A DNA stretch of 64,000 nucleotides from positions 5,704,001 through 5,768,000 of the forward strand of contig JAHWDD010000002.1 of assembly GCA_023897205.1 (NCBI GenBank), written 5' to 3'. The notes beneath the pieces are model-generated. The model ran no database searches. It was not told where the DNA came from and was given only the letters and a program-made list of their open reading frames with translations. The DNA comes from Exophiala sp. HKRS030. Lineage: Eukaryota; Ascomycota; Eurotiomycetes; Chaetothyriales; Herpotrichiellaceae. Both the position numbers and the translations under genes were made by a program. Each line of letters begins with the position of its first letter. The first letter of the stretch is position 1. Below are positions 58,226 to 64,000 of this stretch, in pieces.

Positions 58226-61200
58226 ATGGAGCAGCAAGTACTTCAATTACTTCAAGCGACAACACGACCAGACACCGCGGTCATCAAAGCGGCGGAAGCG
58301 GAGTTACTGCAGCTCCATCAACAGCCAGAACTGCCCTTTGCTTTACTCACCATTGCAACTCACCACGACATTGATAACAGTTCTAGAAAAGCTGCATTGA
58401 CTGCTCTGAAGAACTACATCGCTCAAACCTGGTCTCCTCAATTTGATGAGACCTTTCACGGGACTGTCTACCTTGACGAGCAAGCCAAGTCCAGAGTGCG
58501 GGATCAGGTTCTGGCTATATGCACGGTGGAGAGAGCAGAGGTGCCGAGTGATGCAACGATTCAAGGACTGGCTGCTGGAGTCGCCAGTAAGATTGCCAGT
58601 GTTGATTTCCCAGACTCTTGGCCCGCCCTTTTGCCTTCTCTTCTCAATATCCTCAATACCTCAACTAGCGATGGACCCGTTCACGGCGCTCTGCGAGTTC
58701 TTTCTGAATTGATTGATTCCGGCCTGACGGAAGATCAATTCTTCGCTGTCGCACGTGACCTGGTTGGTGCCCTTCAACACGTCGCAATGGATAATAATCG
58801 AAGTCTGATTGTTCGGGCGATGGACTTGAACGTGTTTAGATCTTGTTTCGAAATGTTGGAAATGGTGATGGGTGATCATGGCCCTGCAGTCAAAGCATTC
58901 CTTGACGAGTCGCTCAAGGCTTGGATGCCATTTTTCACTGAGACTTTGAAGGAGCCTGTCTCGCCAAGTGGACTTGCATTAGACCAGAATAATGCGCAGA
59001 CAAGAGGCTTAGTGGCCTTGAAGGTTCAGGTGATCAAGGTATGTCATCTGTCTTTGTTTTTGAACGACCTGGAAATTCTGACTTTATATGCTCAGACGCT
59101 TGACAAACTACGAACAATCTATGTCCACGCCATCTCACCCCACGCCATGACACTCTTCCAAGTTGTCTGGGAGGAGCTGTCAAGGATATCCCAACCTTAC
59201 GGCGAACTCTTCATCGAAGGAAGTGCAGAGGGGAAGCTAGTTGATAGCGACAATCTACCCTGTAGTCTCGATGCGCTGGTATTGGAAGAACTTGATTTCT
59301 TGCAGATTTTGATCAAAGCTCCTCCTGTTCGGTCCGAGCTCTCGAAGCAGATGAAGCTACTAGGCGACGCTCAACATACCGTTTCTTGGCTTCAAGAACT
59401 AATCCGAGTTCTTGTTCTTTATGGGCGTATACCAAAGGAGGAGGAAGGTCTCTGGGAGTATGACTCAAACTTATATCTCTGCGAGGCCACATCGCTCACA
59501 GCAGCATATACACCCCGTTCCGCTTGTGCTGAGGTGGTGGTCCGAAGTCTAGGGGAGTGGCTAAAACAAGTTCCTCTCACTGCAATGTTACATTACAATC
59601 AACACAGCCTATTGTCAAATGGTTCAAGTTGGAAAGAACGAGAAGCTCTCCTATTTCTCCTGAACCAGGCTCTAAAGGATCTTGATGATATCTCAGCAAA
59701 ATTGAGCGAGGACACAGCTACCACATTGCTCGGACAAGTCTCTGCTCCGCTCCAAGATGATCACTTCTTCATGCGAGCAGCTGCACACATGACTCTTGCC
59801 TCGTTCTTCAAAGTCGCTGGCCCAAGTTATCTCGATGCTGGAGCGGCATCATTTGCCAACACAATTAATGCAGGAGTGAGTGATAGTAGCGATATTGTGC
59901 AAGTTGCTTCTATCAGTGTTGTTCCAGATTATCTCGAAGCACTTCCAAGAAATATAACTCAACCACTCCAAGGCAGTATCATCTCTGTCATTGATTCCTT
60001 CATCTCCTCACATGACCTCCGCGACGAACTCGAAGATGCGGACGATATCAAAGCAGCATTGATTCAAGCCCTTCGGGACGCAATCATGCTAGACACCAGC
60101 ACCGTAACAACTTCCCGGGCTATTGACCTATTCTTCAATCTCGCTTCCGATGGTGCCAGCAACTTTCAACTCTTTACTCTACTGACTGAGGCTTTCGAGG
60201 GCATAGTCGCCAGTGTCTCTTCACAGGGCCAGGAACCCTACATCGCACTCTGCGCAAAGACGATACCTTCACTGACAGGAGCCTTCGACGTTGCCAATAT
60301 GACGCAAGAGTCATCTTTGACTAATCTTGCAGCAGAGCTCGTGTCGGCTCTGGCGGAGTTTGGCTCAGATCCCTTGCCTCCCGGGTTTATATCAGCAGTC
60401 ATGCCAAAACTACAACGAGTCTTAATGGAAGCCACGGAGGCCGAATTGGTTCGGCCTGCAACGCTGGCTGTCGAACACATGCTCTCGAAAGGCACTCAGC
60501 AATACCTGGCGTGGAGCGACTCTCAGGGCAAGTCATCAATCGAAGTTACTCTCATGATAGTTGACCGTCTGCTCAACTCCCCGGAAGTTGACGAGAATGC
60601 AGGGCAGGAAGTCGGCACCTTAGCGTCCTCACTTGTGGCCAAGTTCGGTGTCGATAAATTGGGACCGGATCTACTAAGACAACTCCTGGGTGCAGTAGCA
60701 ACACGTCTTGCTACTGCTGACCGCATCCAATTCATCCAATCACTCTGTTTGGTTTTCGTAAACCTCACAGCTGCTGCGCCTGCAGAAGTTGTGGATTTTC
60801 TCTCTGAGTTCTCGATTAATGGCTCTCCGGGTCTCAATGTCGTGTTAACCAAATGGTTGGAAAATTCGGTACACTTCGCGGGATTCGACGAGGTTCGTCA
60901 GAATGTCGTCGCACTGTCGAAGCTATTCTCTCTTCACGATCAACGTATCCAATCCATCATCGTCAAGGGTGATCTGATTGTCGACACCAATCCCAGTGGC
61001 CGCATCAAGACCCGGTCGCAGGCGAAACTCAATCCTGACCGATGGACCAGCGTTCCAGCAAACGTCAAGATCCTGAAGCTAATGGTCGACGAGCTCTCCT
61101 CGGCGGCGACATCTCAATTCCCTAACCTCGCCGCCGCTCAAGCCGCAGCCGACGCGCTGGACGAAGCCGATTCGGACGCTGAAGACGCAGATGATTGGGA

Positions 61201-61459
61201 AGACGTCGGTACCGCGGGCGCAATCGATCTCGCAAGCGAGAGTGTGAGAAACGATCTCATGGCCCTTGTGGGTGAAGGACCGCTGGCCGATCGCGGTGGT
61301 GGCGATGTTGCCAGCGTGAACAGTCGAGCCCGAGATGAGGAGACAGCGGACTATCTCCTGCAGTGGTTCCAGACAGAGGCCGGCAAGGACGGGTTCGCGC
61401 AACTCTTCGAACAGCTTAGTGCTGAAGAACAGGGTCGCTTGCGCGAGTTGGCTGCTTGA
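58226..61459 (+). CDS. kap114: Importin beta family karyopherin Kap114/importin-9
   Basis: Kap114 carries histones H2A-H2B and TBP into the nucleus. Read without splicing the frame has 1077 residues; with a likely 57-nt intron at 59039-59095 (AAG|gtatgt...ctcag|ACG) it has 1058. That intron is a multiple of three and has no stop, but its residues (VCHLSLFLNDLEILTLYAQ) interrupt a helix of the HEAT repeats, so I favour splicing. The importin N-terminal domain is seen (ELLQLHQQPELPFALLTIA, SRKAALTALKNYIAQTW). HEAT repeats follow, and near the C-terminus comes an acidic loop (EADSDAEDADDWEDVG) as in importin-9. The frame has no other break. It converges with dcc1, 327 bp apart. Confidence 0.93.
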   Translation: MEQQVLQLLQATTRPDTAVIKAAEAELLQLHQQPELPFALLTIATHHDIDNSSRKAALTALKNYIAQTWSPQFDETFHGTVYLDEQAKSRVRDQVLAICTVERAEVPSDATIQGLAAGVASKIASVDFPDSWPALLPSLLNILNTSTSDGPVHGALRVLSELIDSGLTEDQFFAVARDLVGALQHVAMDNNRSLIVRAMDLNVFRSCFEMLEMVMGDHGPAVKAFLDESLKAWMPFFTETLKEPVSPSGLALDQNNAQTRGLVALKVQVIKVCHLSLFLNDLEILTLYAQTLDKLRTIYVHAISPHAMTLFQVVWEELSRISQPYGELFIEGSAEGKLVDSDNLPCSLDALVLEELDFLQILIKAPPVRSELSKQMKLLGDAQHTVSWLQELIRVLVLYGRIPKEEEGLWEYDSNLYLCEATSLTAAYTPRSACAEVVVRSLGEWLKQVPLTAMLHYNQHSLLSNGSSWKEREALLFLLNQALKDLDDISAKLSEDTATTLLGQVSAPLQDDHFFMRAAAHMTLASFFKVAGPSYLDAGAASFANTINAGVSDSSDIVQVASISVVPDYLEALPRNITQPLQGSIISVIDSFISSHDLRDELEDADDIKAALIQALRDAIMLDTSTVTTSRAIDLFFNLASDGASNFQLFTLLTEAFEGIVASVSSQGQEPYIALCAKTIPSLTGAFDVANMTQESSLTNLAAELVSALAEFGSDPLPPGFISAVMPKLQRVLMEATEAELVRPATLAVEHMLSKGTQQYLAWSDSQGKSSIEVTLMIVDRLLNSPEVDENAGQEVGTLASSLVAKFGVDKLGPDLLRQLLGAVATRLATADRIQFIQSLCLVFVNLTAAAPAEVVDFLSEFSINGSPGLNVVLTKWLENSVHFAGFDEVRQNVVALSKLFSLHDQRIQSIIVKGDLIVDTNPSGRIKTRSQAKLNPDRWTSVPANVKILKLMVDELSSAATSQFPNLAAAQAAADALDEADSDAEDADDWEDVGTAGAIDLASESVRNDLMALVGEGPLADRGGGDVASVNSRARDEETADYLLQWFQTEAGKDGFAQLFEQLSAEEQGRLRELAA
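59039..59095 (+). other. Likely in-frame intron within kap114
   Basis: GTATGT at the 5' end, a pyrimidine-rich middle, TGACTTTATATGCTCAG at the 3' end and 57 nt in length. No stop codon is in frame, so retained transcripts would encode 19 extra residues. Confidence 0.7.
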
Positions 61460-61786
61460 GATTCGCACCTGCATTTTCGGAGACTTGCAGTTGCAGGTTA
61501 GAGATTCAAAGACAGATCGCAGCAGTTGGTGCCAGAGAGAAACGAGATAATGTGATATAGCGAGGCGAACGAGCGCGAAAGCAACTGTACAGCGGACCAA
61601 GACAGAGACAGATTGATGACTTCTGGAGGCGGAATGACGGAGTGAAACTTTTTCATATGACCATTTTCCTGTTTATCATGCAGTATACCATCATCATCAT
61701 CACAATCACAATCATCACAAACTGTGTTAGCAATACTAGAATGGAAGACAAGCACAATGCCCTTAATTCTCTGTCCGCCCTCCGTT
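61460..61786. terminator. Convergent 3' region, kap114 and dcc1
   Basis: The 327 bp hold the two facing 3' UTRs and a short ATCATC/ATCACA repeat (about 61689-61716). No gene is seen. Exact poly(A) sites cannot be set. Confidence 0.5.
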
Positions 61787-63361
61787 TCATTTCTTGACAT
61801 TTCGCATCTTGCTAAATTTATCGTGCCACTTCCTCTTCTTTGAATCCGTCGCAGTATCCTGCTTTGATGCAGCGGCTGTCATGGCAGCCTGTCCCGATGA
61901 ATTGGTAGTCCTAAAGCCGTTCGAAGCTGACTGCGTGCCGTCGGTGCCACTTGCGCGGGCTAACCTGATGAATTCCACAGTGTTTTCTGCATCGGCATTC
62001 TGAGTAGTAGCAGCAGTCTTCTCGCCGACTTCTTTTCTGTTGGATTCCTTCTTGATCATCTCGATTACCAAGCCTGTTGATTTTCCTCGGGAAATCAGGG
62101 CGGAGATCTGGCAGTGTCTCGCCCATGTGTCCGGAGTCAGACGCAGCCATTGCTCCGTGAAGGCTTCCACGGGCAGACTCTGATCTTCGGGATTATTGCC
62201 ATGTGTGACAGATCTTGGTGATTGTAGGATCCATAGGCCAATGGAGAGTGTTAGCTGTTCTGCATCCCAACCGCCCTGCACGGGGGTGTTATTCCACTCG
62301 TTGTTGAGAAGGTTTGTGATATCTTCCTTGTCATTGTCTGTAGCGGCCTCAAATAGTTTGAACTGTCTAAATATGGCGTGAAGGGTGTTGACAGATCCTG
62401 GGAAGGCCTTGCTATGGGGAGTGGAATCGTTGTTGGATATGGCGGTAAGTATAGGGCCAAAGCTGTCCACTGTTGCGCCATTGAGGTCTCCATCGATATT
62501 TACACCTCTGATATTGCATTCCTGGATGAATTCTTTCCATGCATCGAGTAACGTTGATGAGCTGGGGATGATGACAGAGCTTGGTGTCGGCTGATGACCT
62601 CCGGTGAGGCAGATAAACAATTTCTTGGCTACAGTTGCAATGGCAGAGTTGGATGCAGCTATGTTTTCGAAAACATCATTGATGCTCAATGAGGAGCCGT
62701 CGCTGACTTGATCGTCTGAAGCATCATTCGAATAGCCGACCATGGAGACGATATTGTCCTGGATCGTGCTCAGGTTCGGCTGAACTTGGACCAGTTCGAG
62801 GATGTTCTTGACCTGTGCAACTGTAGATATTCCCCCTTGAGTAACCAGATCATTGAGGTGGACTTCATTGCTCGGGTCTCCAATATCGTCCATAGGTATA
62901 TCCTCATCCCCTTCGCCCCTCGGATCGCCAGCCGACATTTGTGGGTCGTGATGATTCTGGGGTTGCTGCATCCTCGTCACGTAGACGCTATTGCTTGTGC
63001 TGACCTGTTTCACTGCCCATACCTTGTCATGACTACAAAGATGAAGAAAGCCTTGCGCCGAAGAGTCTGTCAAATTGTGCGACCTCGAAGGCTCAGCCGT
63101 TGACTTAAACTGTAATCTAGTACTTTCATCAGTGATGCTGACCTCGAATCTGGCTGGACCAATCGCTCAGAATCCCTGTAAACTGCCACTAGCCACCAAA
63201 GCAAGATTGACGAGAGGAACCTACCTGACTGGCCTCGACGTATCGCCCTGGGCTTCAACAAGCGTAACCAAATCTGGCGGTAATTCCATCAATCGAAATG
63301 TCTCCTGTGGGTAGGTGGAGGAGAAGCCTAGCGGCGGAAAGCCAGAAGTCTGAGTCGACAT
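61787..63361 (-). CDS. dcc1: Sister chromatid cohesion protein Dcc1 (Ctf18-RFC subunit)
   Basis: Dcc1, with Ctf8 and Ctf18, forms the alternative clamp loader that acts at replication forks and in cohesion. Exon 1 (63225-63361) encodes MSTQTSGFPPLGFSSTYPQ and FRLMELPPDLVTLVEAQGD. The intron at 63150-63224 (75 nt) joins TSRPVR to FEVSITDESTRLQFKS. The protein has 499 residues. SSAQGFLHLCSHDKVWAVKQVSTSNSVYVTR is the core signature of the family. The C-terminal winged-helix part includes DAEQLTLSIGLWILQ and PDTWARHCQISALISRG. It is longer than yeast Dcc1 (about 380) because of acidic and Ser/Thr-rich linkers and a Lys-rich tail (SKKRKWHDKFSKMRNVKK). Exon 1 is too short to stand out alone; it was found from the spliced frame. 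Confidence 0.88.
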
Positions 63362-64000
63362 TATGCGGATATGCCGTTGAATGGTTTTGATAATGGATTT
63401 TGTGCATGTGCTTCCAGATGTCTTCGGTACAAATCTGCCGGAGAGCGACTGTAAGGAGGCCCTTTGCCGGTGGTAAGATTCTCAAAATTGCTTAGGTCTC
63501 TTATCCGTGCATTCAAGGTGTCGATGCACTAAATATGCGGATATGAATGATCTCAAGATTCAATGAAACCTTGCGTGCAAATTCCATTTTGCACGCACAA
63601 TGGTCGATTGCCACTTCTGTGCCATTGATAGTAGTTATAGAACGTCGAGTTAAAGCACGCGACGCGTCGAGAGATCTGCTGACATAAGTAACCATTTTAA
63701 GTGATTAGATTAGATCGAGGATATAGTTGGTGCGGGGTGGACCAGCGCCCCAAAGATTAAACAGTCGGACTATGGAGTAGATGTCAGGACACACGTTTGT
63801 TACACCATATGATCATCGAGGCTCGAGATCGAGTTGATCTGTAGCTAGGAGCTACATTATTTGAAATGAGGCCTTGATCGAAGCGGCCACAGATACTTGT
63901 AGTGTTTCAACAGAGATTCAAGTTACTCACATGCATCACCTACATAGGAAAATGAATGCAAAGCGGGGGATCTGTCTTCCTATGATTGGTGCCGAGATAC
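63362..64000. other. Region upstream of dcc1, to the window end
   Basis: This 0.64-kb stretch has no supported gene and probably holds the dcc1 promoter. The frames at 63255-63485 and 63513-63695 (-) show no domain; the first overlaps dcc1 exon 1. Confidence 0.5.

Overview
The window is nuclear DNA from a filamentous ascomycete (Pezizomycotina). The grounds are short GT..AG introns (46 to 178 nt), an Rpd3-type deacetylase with the long acidic tail of filamentous fungi, a psi-factor type dioxygenase-P450 fusion, a Zn(II)2Cys6 regulator, and close protein likeness to Aspergillus-type Pbs2, Uch37 and Tim50. The intergenic style and the 2EXR/F-box-like proteins fit Eurotiomycetes, but I cannot fix the order or genus from sequence alone.

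Layout. 1-2083 holds no gene. 2084-9748: Tim50 (-), a 2EXR/F-box-like protein (+), the proteasome deubiquitinase Rpn11 (-), and the histone deacetylase RpdA/Rpd3 (+). 10299-14741: a zinc-independent MDR oxidoreductase (-) and an auxin-efflux-carrier family membrane protein (+), head to head. 17209-18566: a complete Tc1-like DNA transposon with terminal inverted repeats, a TA duplication and an intact DD34E transposase. 19161-29164: three genes on + encoding the HOG pathway MAPKK Pbs2, a Sac2/INPP5F-like phosphoinositide phosphatase and the transportin Kap104. 30290-30369: tRNA-Thr(AGT) with a 7-nt intron. 32227-38541: three genes on -, encoding a BuGZ/ZNF207-like zinc finger protein, an unrecognised 622-residue repeat protein and the deubiquitinase Uch37. 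42415-44347: a Zn(II)2Cys6 transcription factor (-), standing alone between gene-free stretches of 3.9 and 5.3 kb. 49629-50380: ribosomal protein uL14/Rpl23 (-). 52050-63361: a linoleate diol synthase-like fusion (+), a second 2EXR-like protein (+), importin Kap114 (+) and cohesion factor Dcc1 (-).

The genes are mostly single-copy housekeeping functions: protein import, the proteasome, chromatin, nuclear transport, translation and cohesion. They do not form an operon or a metabolite cluster. I found no new multi-gene system. The main points for a second look are: (1) four apparent one-base deletions, three of them in runs of four C/G, in four conserved genes (tim50, the AEC carrier gene, pbs2, uch37), which looks like assembly error rather than gene decay; (2) the Ppo-type enzyme carries Thr where PpoA has the I-helix Asn used for hydroperoxide isomerisation; (3) a recurrent intergenic TACGGAG/CTCCGTA word; (4) an intact Tc1-like element; (5) a 622-residue nuclear-looking protein with three copies of a PKHPNQYTKAREARE unit.
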